Of a DNA stretch of 64,000 bases, positions 1 to 8,177 are shown in pieces. The notes under the pieces were generated by a model, which was given only the letters and a program-made list of their open reading frames with translations, was not told the DNA's origin and did no database searches. The number at the start of each line of letters is the position of its first letter. The first letter of the stretch is position 1. A program made the position numbers and the translations under genes. Source of the DNA: Thalassococcus sp. S3 (GTDB lineage: Bacteria; Pseudomonadota; Alphaproteobacteria; Rhodobacterales; Rhodobacteraceae); contig NZ_CP022303.1 in NCBI RefSeq assembly GCF_004216475.1, forward strand, positions 1,054,001-1,118,000, read 5' to 3'.

Positions 1-1026
1 GGAATTGCGGTCCACCAGCTCCTTTTGCACCTTGTCCCGCATGTCGTTCACGACTTCGCTGATCTGGAACTGCGTTTTCTGAAGCGAGATTTGCAGCTTG
101 TTCTGCAGGATCGGAACGAACGCTTCGCAAAGCTGCCGAATGCGCAGTTGAGGGATCCGGGGACGTTGGTGATGAAACGAAATCATGCCCCAAAGGCTGC
201 CCTCTATCACGATGGACATCGTCATCGTGGCCTGGCTTCCCATATTTCGAAGGTATTGCAGATGGATCGGTGACGTCCCCCGGAAATGGGACGGTGTTAG
301 GTCAAGCTCAGGCAAAGTCGCTGTGGCCTTGATCAGCGCGATGGGTTCCTGTGCGCTGTCGGAGATAAAGCGCAGCGGCACTTTCGCCATGATCGCCCGC
401 GCCTGGGCGGGAATGTCCCAATGCGGGAAGTTCAGGCCAACGAAGGGATCCAGGTTAGCACGGCGCGCTTCGGCCAGAACTTCGCCGTTGAAGTCGTGGT
501 CGAACCGGTAGGCCATCACGCGATCATATCCGGTAATGGTCCTGAGAAGTTTGACCGTCCGGTTCAGCAGGTCGATCTCGTCCGCCTGTGTGTCCACGCG
601 CAGCGTCAGTTGCGTCAGATCGGTCAGCACATTCGCATCGAGGGCCTTGATGTCGCCGACCTCTTCCAATTCGAGAACCCAGATGTCTCCCGAGGCAAAA
701 CCGTGGGTGGCATAGGCAGCCCCTTCCACCCCGATCACGCCGGCCTGTACGCGACCTGACCGGAATGCAGGATGAGAGGCCGCATTTTTTATGTCGTGCC
801 AGCCTTCGGCCCCGAAGAGCTCACGCAAATCGGCCGAAAGAAGTTCGGAGCCTGTCATGCGAAGGGCCTCTGGTGCATTCTCGCTGTAATAGAGCACGCG
901 TCGCGTGTCGGGGTCGAAGGCGATGAGGGCGCCGACCGGCTGGATGCAGCCGGGGATGTGAACCGGCTCGCTTTCGCAAACGGCAAGCGCCTCTTGCATG
1001 GCATCCGACATCAGTTCATTTGTCAT
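1..1026 (-). CDS. bphP: Bacteriophytochrome, N-terminal photosensory part (3' end beyond window)
   Basis: Red/far-red photoreceptor using biliverdin. The visible 342 residues cover the PAS and GAF domains and the start of the next region; the PHY and output domains lie outside the window. Near the N-terminus the motif C-x-x-EPVHIPG-x-IQP contains Cys17, at the position where bacteriophytochromes attach biliverdin covalently. The GAF domain carries FPHWDIPAQAR, the usual DIP pyrrole-water motif, and SPIHLQYLRNMG followed by ISFHH, both family hallmarks. The start chosen is the ATG at 1026, which overlaps the heme oxygenase gene by 11 bp; an in-frame ATG at 1011 is an alternative. The overlap implies translational coupling with the gene that makes its chromophore. 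Whether the output is a histidine kinase cannot be seen here. Confidence 0.93.
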   Translation of the reverse strand, partial: MTNELMSDAMQEALAVCESEPVHIPGCIQPVGALIAFDPDTRRVLYYSENAPEALRMTGSELLSADLRELFGAEGWHDIKNAASHPAFRSGRVQAGVIGVEGAAYATHGFASGDIWVLELEEVGDIKALDANVLTDLTQLTLRVDTQADEIDLLNRTVKLLRTITGYDRVMAYRFDHDFNGEVLAEARRANLDPFVGLNFPHWDIPAQARAIMAKVPLRFISDSAQEPIALIKATATLPELDLTPSHFRGTSPIHLQYLRNMGSQATMTMSIVIEGSLWGMISFHHQRPRIPQLRIRQLCEAFVPILQNKLQISLQKTQFQISEVVNDMRDKVQKELVDRNS

Positions 1027-1567
1027 CGGTCTTTTCGATCATCATGGTCTGAAGTCTTTCGAACAGGTGAATTGCGGCGGCTTTGGTCCGGGCCAAGTCA
1101 ATCGTGGCGGCATCAAGGGCGTCGAAGAACCGCCTTAATCCACCCGATCTGGCGAAGTCCCGTTGATACTCAAGATAGGCCTGCGGCCATTCCGGTTTCA
1201 TACTCTCTGAATTCAGGATTGTTTTTGCCCCGGCGGTCGAACCAATCAAGACGTAAGAGACGCCCCAGGCTTCGGCTTCTGACAACGGCCGTTTGCCCGC
1301 CGACCGGGATGTCGGACCCAGATCCTGGTCGAGGCATCTCAGTGCGGCATATTCATGATCGGCAGCTTGCCGGTCGGCCCGGCCCAGTGCCGCGCGCAGC
1401 CCGACCTCAAGGTGGGCGGAACGAAGCGCTTCGAGCAGGCGAACGTAGTGGGCCTTGCCCGAAAACCCGCCTGCCGGCCATACTTCTGCTTCAAGCTGGA
1501 TATGCGGGCATCGGGTGCTCACCTGAAGCTGTTCGCGGTTTTTCAATGATCGCGTCAGATCCAGCAC
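1016..1567 (-). CDS. bphO: Biliverdin-forming heme oxygenase (BphO-like)
   Basis: Predicted 183-residue heme oxygenase that would cleave heme to biliverdin for the adjoining phytochrome. The distal-helix segment GVSYVLIGSTAGAK matches the glycine-rich heme-contact helix of bacterial heme oxygenases, and an N-terminal His followed by a Y-x-x-LL segment fits the proximal helix. The frame stays open upstream to 1720, but a GTG at 1567 is preceded by AGGAAGGA at good spacing and gives the normal family length, so I use it. The gene overlaps bphP by 11 bp at its 3' end and sits 91 bp after the methyltransferase gene, on the same strand. Overall similarity is inferred from motifs and context, so the call is good but not certain. 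Confidence 0.8.
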   Translation of the reverse strand: MLDLTRSLKNREQLQVSTRCPHIQLEAEVWPAGGFSGKAHYVRLLEALRSAHLEVGLRAALGRADRQAADHEYAALRCLDQDLGPTSRSAGKRPLSEAEAWGVSYVLIGSTAGAKTILNSESMKPEWPQAYLEYQRDFARSGGLRRFFDALDAATIDLARTKAAAIHLFERLQTMMIEKTDDK

Positions 1568-1658
1568 CTGATCCTTCCTGCATTCTGCTTCCGGTTGCGC
1601 CTTAGCTATGCCTAAAGACGCACATGTCGAATGATTAAGCAATGTTTCCGCCGGATCA

Positions 1659-2135
1659 TCAGCTGCGATAAAAGAGGTAACGGTCAGGTGCGATCTCGCT
1701 TGGGCCTGAAAGCTCTTCAAAGCCGATGAGGGGCTGGCCGGAGACGATCAGACCGTCGGGTTTCATCACCGCCGCGATAAGGGGGCTCAGCCGGGCGGCT
1801 TCGGCGACGTCCTTCTCCTTCACTCCGAACCCGAAATCATAGTGTGCCAAAACGATGCCGGCACTGCGCGTGGCGAGTTCTTCAAGCATCGCTTCGGCTT
1901 CTCCTTGTAGGAGATCATCTTCCGGCGGCACGCAGGAGGGGTGGCATTGCAAAACCCGGTCGATCACCCAGATCCGGCGCTGAGGAAGGACTTCACGGAG
2001 GTGATCATAAGTGCGGCCATTTCCGAGACCGAGATCAAGGACATCTCCGGGTTTGTCGGCCACGGAATGGGCGGCCCAATTCAACCCATCCCGCTGTGCG
2101 GCAAGGCGGCGCAGCATGCTGTCGAGACGGCTCAT
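1659..2135 (-). CDS. Small class I SAM-dependent methyltransferase (copy 1)
   Basis: 158-residue protein with a Rossmann SAM-binding motif LGLGNGRTYDHLRE near residues 35-48 and little beyond the core fold. The substrate is unknown. The family resembles the short S-adenosylmethionine methyltransferases grouped as Methyltransf_17; that assignment is from memory of the motif and is not verified. The ATG overlaps the stop of the upstream deacetylase gene by 4 bp (ATGA, 2132-2135), so it is the last gene of the glycan operon and may modify the same product. A clear paralogue lies at 18682-19176, sharing MSRLD at the start, the LGLGNGRTY-x-HLRE motif and the PPED segment. Confidence 0.8.
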   Translation of the reverse strand: MSRLDSMLRRLAAQRDGLNWAAHSVADKPGDVLDLGLGNGRTYDHLREVLPQRRIWVIDRVLQCHPSCVPPEDDLLQGEAEAMLEELATRSAGIVLAHYDFGFGVKEKDVAEAARLSPLIAAVMKPDGLIVSGQPLIGFEELSGPSEIAPDRYLFYRS

Positions 2136-2902
2136 GGCAAGGTATCCTTTCCTGGCGCGGGGTGAGTCCAGATCTCGGTCGGCCCGGCCCGCAATTCTTC
2201 GATCAGCTGTTTCATGAAGACCCAGACATCGGTGTCGTGAACAAGGTGATGGGTCAAAAGACCCAGGGGTTCGCTGGCATCGGTGATGCCCCGGCGACGA
2301 TCTTCGAGCAGCTTGACGAGATGCGCGATCAGACGGTCGGGTTCGATCAGCCCCCGCGTGCCTTTCCAGTCGATCGGGTCAAGATGCGTATTGATCTGTA
2401 CCAGTCCCGGCGCCGCTTTGCGCGCCTTGCGGGGCAGGTAGGTAGAGACGCTTTGATATCCCGCCTTCGCAAGATGAAGGGGAAGATCGTCTGCGATTCG
2501 GTTCCAAGGCGGCACGAACATGTGGCGCAGCCGATCTTTGAAGAGTTCAGACAGGCGCGCGCGCCCCTGATCAGCCTCCGTCGCCATCTGTGCGATGGGG
2601 CGATGCGCGCCGAACTCAGCCTTCTTCTCGCCTGACGGAGCATGTGAGACATGCGCCCATCCGTGGACGACCGGTATGACCTGTGGGGTTGCTGCAACCT
2701 TCCGGCCCAGATCAGCCTGCGCGTGGTGGGGGATGACGGCAAGATGCACGGGAAGGCCGGTCTGCGTGCTCAACCGCGCCAATTCATCAAGTGCGGGTGT
2801 GGCGGCCACCGCGTCATCGTCGCGCCACCAAATTGGCAAACGAAGTCCGTCCTCACGCCACTTGTCGAGTTCTTGCCGAAGGGGGCGCCAGATGGCCGTC
2901 AC
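2132..2902 (-). CDS. Polysaccharide deacetylase family protein (NodB-like)
   Basis: 256-residue member of the carbohydrate esterase 4/NodB-homology fold. The metal-binding acidic motif appears as WWRDDDA near residue 20 and the His motif as HGWAHVSH near residue 80, followed by VPPWNRI, which matches the conserved catalytic-strand proline/tryptophan region. There is no signal peptide, so it probably acts in the cytoplasm on an N-acetylated sugar intermediate. The frame is open upstream to 2995, but the GTG at 2902 makes a 4-bp GTGA overlap with the glycosyltransferase stop, as at other junctions in this operon, and I use it. The acceptor sugar cannot be read from sequence. Confidence 0.8.
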   Translation of the reverse strand: MTAIWRPLRQELDKWREDGLRLPIWWRDDDAVAATPALDELARLSTQTGLPVHLAVIPHHAQADLGRKVAATPQVIPVVHGWAHVSHAPSGEKKAEFGAHRPIAQMATEADQGRARLSELFKDRLRHMFVPPWNRIADDLPLHLAKAGYQSVSTYLPRKARKAAPGLVQINTHLDPIDWKGTRGLIEPDRLIAHLVKLLEDRRRGITDASEPLGLLTHHLVHDTDVWVFMKQLIEELRAGPTEIWTHPAPGKDTLP

Positions 2903-4038
2903 GGAGCGGTCCTCGCATGTTCTTTCGCGATCCGGACCGTTTCGGATGCGCCGGACATCCGCAGTTTCGATGGCTCTCTGCGTGGTTCCGCGCACAGCTT
3001 CGAGACAGCGTCGGCAAGACCCGCGGCTGTCATCTCGGCGGCGCGCATCACCGAAATCGCGGGCAGGGATGAAAGGCTTTGTGCGCGAAGACCCTGTTCC
3101 ACCTCCTTGCCATCGTCAAAGGGCACGAAAAGGGCCGGGATCCCCGTTTGCAGAACGTCAAGTGCCGTGTTGTACCCGCAGAGGCTGACGGAGCAGGCCG
3201 CATGACGCAGCATTTGACGGAAATCCGATCGTGCCGGCTCCACGATGAGATTTGCGGGCGCGCCGGCTTTGAGCGCGGTCACAACGCTCGCAGGTTCTGA
3301 ACCGCCCACCAAAAGCCGCCATGTCCGGTCGGGCAGATCAGACGCAGCCCGGGCCGCGGTTTCAAAAAGATGATTGCCGACCGGACCGCCACCGGCGCTG
3401 ACAATGATGTCGTCCGCGCCTAGCTGCCGGGGATGGGCTTCTGGCGGCTCCGGAGCGACATAGCCGGTATATCTGAGATAAGGGGAAAGACGATCCGAGA
3501 CGGGCCAACTTGCCTCAAGCGGGGTCGCATCTGGATCGGAGTGGACCAGGACCCCGTCATAGTACCGGGTGACGATGTCATCCGTGCGCTCTGCCTTGGC
3601 AGGTTTCGAGGGGGGCGCCAGGATATCGCGGATCGAGCAATAGATGCGCGGCCGGGGCTGCATGTCGTGCGCGCGCTCCAGAAGGGCCAGAAACTCGTCG
3701 TTCAGGCTGCGCCGGCCAAAAGGGAAAAGCTCTGTGATCAGAATATCCGGCTTGGCCTGAACCATCGCGTTGCAGAGCGTTGCGGTGCGATTGGCAAGGT
3801 AAGCGGACGATGCCGGACTGCCGTCCGCTGTCAGCAGCCGAGAAAAGTCGGTGCCATCGGATTTCAGAGGTGGCAACTGAATGCGGGAGATGCCGGGCAT
3901 TTCGGGCAACGCCAGGGCAAGGCCCCCGGATGCGATGCAGACGCTGTCGCCCCTGGCGGCAAAGGCGCGCGCCAGCATGTCGGCGCGGCGCAGGTGCCCG
4001 GTTCCCAAAAGATGCGTGACAGCGATGAAAACCTTCAT
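2899..4038 (-). CDS. MurG-like glycosyltransferase (GT-B, GT28-type C-terminal domain)
   Basis: 379-residue GT-B fold protein. It opens with a short strand and the motif GTGHLRRADMLA, a nucleotide-sugar transferase N-terminal feature shared with the second MurG-like enzyme of this operon at 6930-8147. The C-terminal half carries VSAGGGPVG at the start of the donor domain and CGYNTALDVLQTGIPALFVPF, the usual donor-binding region of MurG/GT28 proteins. No membrane segment is evident, so it probably works at the inner face of the membrane. It has 4-bp overlaps with the genes on both sides (4035-4038 and 2899-2902), placing it in the middle of a translationally coupled chain. Donor and acceptor are unknown. 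Confidence 0.82.
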   Translation of the reverse strand: MKVFIAVTHLLGTGHLRRADMLARAFAARGDSVCIASGGLALALPEMPGISRIQLPPLKSDGTDFSRLLTADGSPASSAYLANRTATLCNAMVQAKPDILITELFPFGRRSLNDEFLALLERAHDMQPRPRIYCSIRDILAPPSKPAKAERTDDIVTRYYDGVLVHSDPDATPLEASWPVSDRLSPYLRYTGYVAPEPPEAHPRQLGADDIIVSAGGGPVGNHLFETAARAASDLPDRTWRLLVGGSEPASVVTALKAGAPANLIVEPARSDFRQMLRHAACSVSLCGYNTALDVLQTGIPALFVPFDDGKEVEQGLRAQSLSSLPAISVMRAAEMTAAGLADAVSKLCAEPRREPSKLRMSGASETVRIAKEHARTAP

Positions 4039-4622
4039 AAGGCATCCTGAGAAACAAGGCGGATGGGCGCATCGGTCTCGGCGCCAAGCGACGACCCAAG
4101 CGTGATCACATATAAGCGGTTCCGCTTGATACGGAACGGTGCCGGACCCGAAAAATCCCAGCCATGCGCCATTGCAAGCAGAACCCGCATTACGCCAATA
4201 TGCGTAACGGCAACCGTGTCCCGTTTCAGCGTTGCAAGCCAGGGCGAAAGGCGCGCCCTGATCTCGTCAGGGCTTTCCCCGCCCGGTGGACGATAGCTCC
4301 AGCCCCAATGCTCGATCGGCAGGTATCCCGAACCGGGTCTGTCGGCCAGTTCTGCTCCGTATTGCCCCTCCCAATCACCCCAGTTCATCTCGATCAGGGC
4401 GGGCTCTGTCGTTGCTTCCCGTTTGGCCACCAGGCGCGCGGTTTCTGTTGCGCGGCCAAGCGGACTGGCCACAAGATCGGCCTCCTCCCAAGGGGAGGGC
4501 AGGCCGAGATTGCCAAGGCTCACGCGGGCATCCTGATCGAGCGGGACGTCGCTGCGCCCCTGTATCCGACCGGCCCGGTTCCAGGCGGTATGGCCATGTC
4601 GAAGCAATGCAAGGCGGATCAC
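4035..4622 (-). CDS. Histidine phosphatase (phosphoglycerate mutase-like)
   Basis: 195-residue branch-1 histidine phosphatase. The catalytic RHG motif is at residues 8-10 (LLRHGHTAWN), the second arginine is in GRIQGRSD, an acidic pair follows in EMNWGDWEGQ, and the second catalytic histidine is in VTHIGVMR. Within a glycan operon it may dephosphorylate a sugar phosphate or release a phosphorylated intermediate, by analogy with alpha-ribazole phosphatase and sugar phosphatases; the substrate is not determined. The start is a GTG at 4622 forming a GTGA overlap with the preceding glycosyltransferase gene. Confidence 0.87.
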   Translation of the reverse strand: MIRLALLRHGHTAWNRAGRIQGRSDVPLDQDARVSLGNLGLPSPWEEADLVASPLGRATETARLVAKREATTEPALIEMNWGDWEGQYGAELADRPGSGYLPIEHWGWSYRPPGGESPDEIRARLSPWLATLKRDTVAVTHIGVMRVLLAMAHGWDFSGPAPFRIKRNRLYVITLGSSLGAETDAPIRLVSQDAL

Positions 4623-5695
4623 GGCGCATTCTCCGCAAGTGGGCGCAAGGCGTCCGAAAGACGTTTCGCTGCCGACGCCAGAAGATGGTCGGCCGCGACC
4701 TTGGCGCGGGCTGCGTGCCCCTCTGCCGCGCGCAAATGGGGATTTGTCATCAGGCTCTCTATCCGTGCTGCCAGCGCGCGTGGACCGTCCTCGACGGTCG
4801 GTTGCGCGGCTTCGGCCAGCACGTCGATCACGCCCGGGCGGTTTTGCGCGACGACCGGCAAGCCAGCGGCTTGCGCCTCAAGATAGACCATTCCGAAGGC
4901 TTCGTTCACGCCCGGCCAGAAAAAGAGCGCCGCATCGCGGTAGGCTGACTGCAGCGCGTCCGGGGACAACTCTCCCAGAAATCTGACCCTTTCGGATGTC
5001 TCCTCAAAAAGCGCCTCGACGCTGGAACGGTTCGGACCGTCGCCTGCGATATCGAGCTTCCAGCCGGGTGTGCGCAGAAGGGGGAGCGTTTCGGCAATCA
5101 GGCGGTAGCTTTCCTGCTTGTCCCCTGCGCGCATCATTCCGGCGCTCAGAACGATGCTGTGTTTCTCGGGCCGGGCGGCTTCGGGCAGGGCGAGCCTTGG
5201 CAGGAAAGGGGGCAGGTGGATCAGACGCTGATGGGCGGGCCGGTATGCCTCCAGTGTTTCCTTGTCCTGAGCGGTCAGATAGAAAATCACGTCGGCCACA
5301 TCGCAGGCCTTCTCCGCCGCTTCGGCAAATCGTGCCCAGCGGCCTGACAAACGCTTTCGCGCGCGCGTGGCCTCGATCTGGACATAGGGTTTGCCCTGTG
5401 CCCGGCTGAGCGTGGGTCCAAGAAGATCGGGCGCCTTGTAGTAGCTATGATAGGTCAGCCAGATGTCGAATTCTGCCGCTGACACGGCTTCGATCTCCGC
5501 CTTTGCCTGACGGAGTATCTGCTGCTGGCGTGAGGCATCTCCCTTGCCGTCACGGCTTTTGAACCTTGAGATCAGCGACACTTCGAACCCTGCATGTTCC
5601 AGTGCTTTGATCAATCCTCGCGCCATTTGGCGATCTCCCGACGGGACGGGATCGTCCGGCGCCTTCATGGGCGCATAGAACGCGATGCGGGTCAT
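4619..5695 (-). CDS. GT4-family glycosyltransferase
   Basis: 358-residue glycosyltransferase with a GT-B fold. It begins TRIAFYAPMKAPDD and contains the donor-domain motifs SAGMMRAGDKQESY, an acidic FWPGVNEAFGMVYLEAQAAGLP segment (the EX7E-type motif that binds the nucleotide-sugar phosphate) and VVAQNRPGV. This is typical of retaining GT4 enzymes such as mannosyl- or glucosyltransferases. The frame is open much further upstream, but the ATG at 5695 overlaps the stop of the upstream gene by 4 bp and begins exactly at the conserved first strand, so the longer frame is a coincidence. It is coupled to the histidine phosphatase gene by a GTGA overlap. Confidence 0.87.
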   Translation of the reverse strand: MTRIAFYAPMKAPDDPVPSGDRQMARGLIKALEHAGFEVSLISRFKSRDGKGDASRQQQILRQAKAEIEAVSAAEFDIWLTYHSYYKAPDLLGPTLSRAQGKPYVQIEATRARKRLSGRWARFAEAAEKACDVADVIFYLTAQDKETLEAYRPAHQRLIHLPPFLPRLALPEAARPEKHSIVLSAGMMRAGDKQESYRLIAETLPLLRTPGWKLDIAGDGPNRSSVEALFEETSERVRFLGELSPDALQSAYRDAALFFWPGVNEAFGMVYLEAQAAGLPVVAQNRPGVIDVLAEAAQPTVEDGPRALAARIESLMTNPHLRAAEGHAARAKVAADHLLASAAKRLSDALRPLAENAP

Positions 5696-6933
5696 GCGCC
5701 TGACAGCATCTCGCTCAGACGGCGGGACAGCCGCTGGATCCCCGGTTCCATCTGAAAATCGGCGCGCAGCCGATGATAGGAGGCGTCGGCCATTTGCGCG
5801 GCGCGGTCGGGGTTTTCCGACAACGCGACGATGGCTTCGGCAAGGGTCTGCGGGTCGTCGCCCACCAAGGTGCCTTCGACACCGTCGGTGATGAATTCCG
5901 GAATGGCCGACACCGGGGTGGACAGGATCGGCAGGCGCTGGGACGCGGCTTCCATCAGCACATTTGGCAAACCGTCCCGATCCCCGTCCTCGGCCACGCG
6001 ACTGGGCAGCACAAAAAGGTCGGCATGGCGCATCGCCTCGATCACCTCGGGCTGATCGCAGGCGCCGCGCCACGTAATGCGGGCGGAGATCCCGGCGGCA
6101 TCGGCCTGCGCCGCAAGCGTCGTCTTCAGATCGCCGCCCCCGATATGGGTCCAGTGCCAATCGACGGTTTCGGGAAGCCGGGCAAAAGCGGCGAGCAGAC
6201 GGTCAAAGCCTTTCTTTTCGACCAGACGTCCGACGGAGAGCATCGAAAACCGCCCCTGTGGGCTGCGCAAGATACGCGCGGGCGGAGGCGGAAAGCGGGC
6301 AAGATCCAGACCATGATAGACCAGATCAATCCGGTCGGGTGCCGCGGCCATATCCTTGAGGTGCTGGGCGCCGAACCCGGTGCATGTGGCACCAAAGGCC
6401 GCACCGGCCCGTGCCGGATCAAGCTTTTCCTGGATCTCCCAATCAGGGGAGGTCCAGATATCCTTTGCGTGGGCCGAAAAGCTCCAGGGCAGGCCGCGCA
6501 TCACGGCTGCATATCGCGTGACCGATGCGGGCGTATGCAGGAAATGCGCATAAAGTCCTTGTGTTGCCTGCGGCAGTTCGGCGGCCATCACGCATGCTTG
6601 TCCAAAGCGGCGGATACGATTGTGCGACCGGTCACGCGCAAGATCCGACCGCCACAGGTCGTAGGCTTCGCGATATCCCGGCAGGCCGCGTGCGATCTCC
6701 CGGCACCGGGCGACGCGATCCGGTGCGTCGTGCAGATATTCGGGCAGATACCGCACCCTGGCTTTCAGCCTGTCATGCAGCGGATGGGTTTTCTGGTCCG
6801 TGGGATGTCTCAGCGACCAGATATCGAAACGATGGCCGCCTTCCTCCAGCGCGACGAGTTCCTGCGCGATGAAGGTTTCGGACAATCTGGGCCATCCCTT
6901 TACGACGACGGCGAGTGTAGGATTTTCAGTCAT
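5692..6933 (-). CDS. GT4-family glycosyltransferase
   Basis: 413-residue GT-B glycosyltransferase. The N-terminal acceptor domain contains WPRLSETFIAQEL, a signature of colanic-acid/exopolysaccharide GT4 enzymes (WcaL/AmsK-like), and YAHFLHTPASVT. The C-terminal donor domain has LSVGRLVEKKGFD and LPSRVAEDGDRDGLPNVLMEA with the paired acidic residues that contact donor phosphates. It likely adds a sugar to a lipid-linked or soluble glycan intermediate at the cytoplasmic membrane. It overlaps both neighbours by 4 bp. The WPRLSETF motif favours an extracellular polysaccharide over glycogen- or sucrose-type metabolism. Confidence 0.9.
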   Translation of the reverse strand: MTENPTLAVVVKGWPRLSETFIAQELVALEEGGHRFDIWSLRHPTDQKTHPLHDRLKARVRYLPEYLHDAPDRVARCREIARGLPGYREAYDLWRSDLARDRSHNRIRRFGQACVMAAELPQATQGLYAHFLHTPASVTRYAAVMRGLPWSFSAHAKDIWTSPDWEIQEKLDPARAGAAFGATCTGFGAQHLKDMAAAPDRIDLVYHGLDLARFPPPPARILRSPQGRFSMLSVGRLVEKKGFDRLLAAFARLPETVDWHWTHIGGGDLKTTLAAQADAAGISARITWRGACDQPEVIEAMRHADLFVLPSRVAEDGDRDGLPNVLMEAASQRLPILSTPVSAIPEFITDGVEGTLVGDDPQTLAEAIVALSENPDRAAQMADASYHRLRADFQMEPGIQRLSRRLSEMLSGA

Positions 6934-8147
6934 TCGGCTGCGCAGCGCCTTTCGGGGTTCAGCAGATGCGCAACCCGGCGTGTCACATAGTCCAGCCCAT
7001 CAAGCACGCCGTCGGACATCGCGGCGGATGGTGGCGATTGCTCCGGCAAGGACCGGATGGCGCGGATCATGGCCTCGGTCGTCATGCCGTCGCGCTTTTC
7101 ATCCAGCATGCGCACAAGGCCCAGATCCTCCGCACGGCTGGCGCGGATATATTGTTCAAGACGCGGCACCGTGCGGGGCACGATAACGGCAGGTTTGTCG
7201 AAGGACAAAACCTCGCAAAAAGTGTTGTAGCCGCCCATACAGATGACGCCCTGGGCGCCGGCGAACAGGGTTTCGATCTCGGATTCGAAGCCCACCGCAC
7301 TCACACGACCATTCAGCCGCGCAACGCGGGCTTCAAAATCCTCCCGCGTGTCACCGGAAAGGAACGGACCATAGACCAGCTTGGCATCCGGTGTCAGATC
7401 GGGATCACGTTCGTAGGCCGAAAGGACGAGGTTCACGAGCGCCTTCCCATCCCCTCCGCCGCCCGGCGTGATCAGGATGTAGGGCGGCGCCTCCGCCGGA
7501 TCAGGCTCTTCCTGCACCGTGCGGCGGAGATAGCCGGTCCAGTGCATTCTGGCCCTGACGGCATCGCTCAGCGGCAATCCTTCGGTCGGGTCATAGATCG
7601 AGCGCAGTCCGTAAACCCAGATTTCATCATAGAAGGTTTCCGCCGCGGTCAGTGCGCCCTTGCGGTCCCATTCCGCCGACAGCACTTCGGGTTCATCCAG
7701 AACGTCCCGCAGGCCCAGCACGATCTTGGTGCTGCCAGCCGTTCGCAACGTCTCAAGCGCAGGCAGCAACTCGCCGCGAAAGCCCGTGGGTTCCTTATCG
7801 ACGACCAGCAGATCTGGTTCGTATTGCTCGATCGCGGACTGGATCAGCCCCGAGCGCAGAGCGGTCGTGCTGTCGATGTCCATCCCCAGCGTTTGCGAGA
7901 CGTAGGTTCCGTCCCGGCGTTTGGTCACGCCGGGCAGGCGAATATGATCGACCCGCTGGGGAAAGGCAAAGCGGCCAGCCACCGGAGACCCGGTCAGAAT
8001 CAGCGCAGAGGCCGTCGGATCCGCACGCGTGATCGCCGTCGCAAGCGTCTTGGAGCGACGCAAATGGCCCAGCCCGAACGTGTCGTGACTGTACAACATG
8101 ACCCGCGCGGGCAGGTGTGGTGAGGACGATGCGGAGGCCTGAACCAT
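6930..8147 (-). CDS. MurG-like glycosyltransferase
   Basis: 405-residue protein with the same N-terminal motif as the GT at 2899-4038 (TFGLGHLRRSKTLA here). The donor domain shows ITPGGGGDGKALV and CMGGYNTFCEVLSFDKPAVIVPR, the glycine-rich and acidic region of MurG/GT28-type enzymes. The two enzymes are divergent paralogues acting in one pathway. The stop overlaps the next GT by 4 bp (6930-6933). The upstream nucleotide-sugar dehydrogenase ends 30 bp before its ATG, so these genes are almost certainly one transcript. Confidence 0.82.
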   Translation of the reverse strand: MVQASASSSPHLPARVMLYSHDTFGLGHLRRSKTLATAITRADPTASALILTGSPVAGRFAFPQRVDHIRLPGVTKRRDGTYVSQTLGMDIDSTTALRSGLIQSAIEQYEPDLLVVDKEPTGFRGELLPALETLRTAGSTKIVLGLRDVLDEPEVLSAEWDRKGALTAAETFYDEIWVYGLRSIYDPTEGLPLSDAVRARMHWTGYLRRTVQEEPDPAEAPPYILITPGGGGDGKALVNLVLSAYERDPDLTPDAKLVYGPFLSGDTREDFEARVARLNGRVSAVGFESEIETLFAGAQGVICMGGYNTFCEVLSFDKPAVIVPRTVPRLEQYIRASRAEDLGLVRMLDEKRDGMTTEAMIRAIRSLPEQSPPSAAMSDGVLDGLDYVTRRVAHLLNPERRCAAE

Positions 8148-8177
8148 GGTCTTGCCTTTGTCTTGTGCCAGGTCGGA

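Noticed and set aside
772..1605. Plus-strand open frame across the phytochrome/heme oxygenase junction
   Set aside because: The minus strand encodes the phytochrome with its biliverdin cysteine and the heme oxygenase helix; the plus frame has no features.
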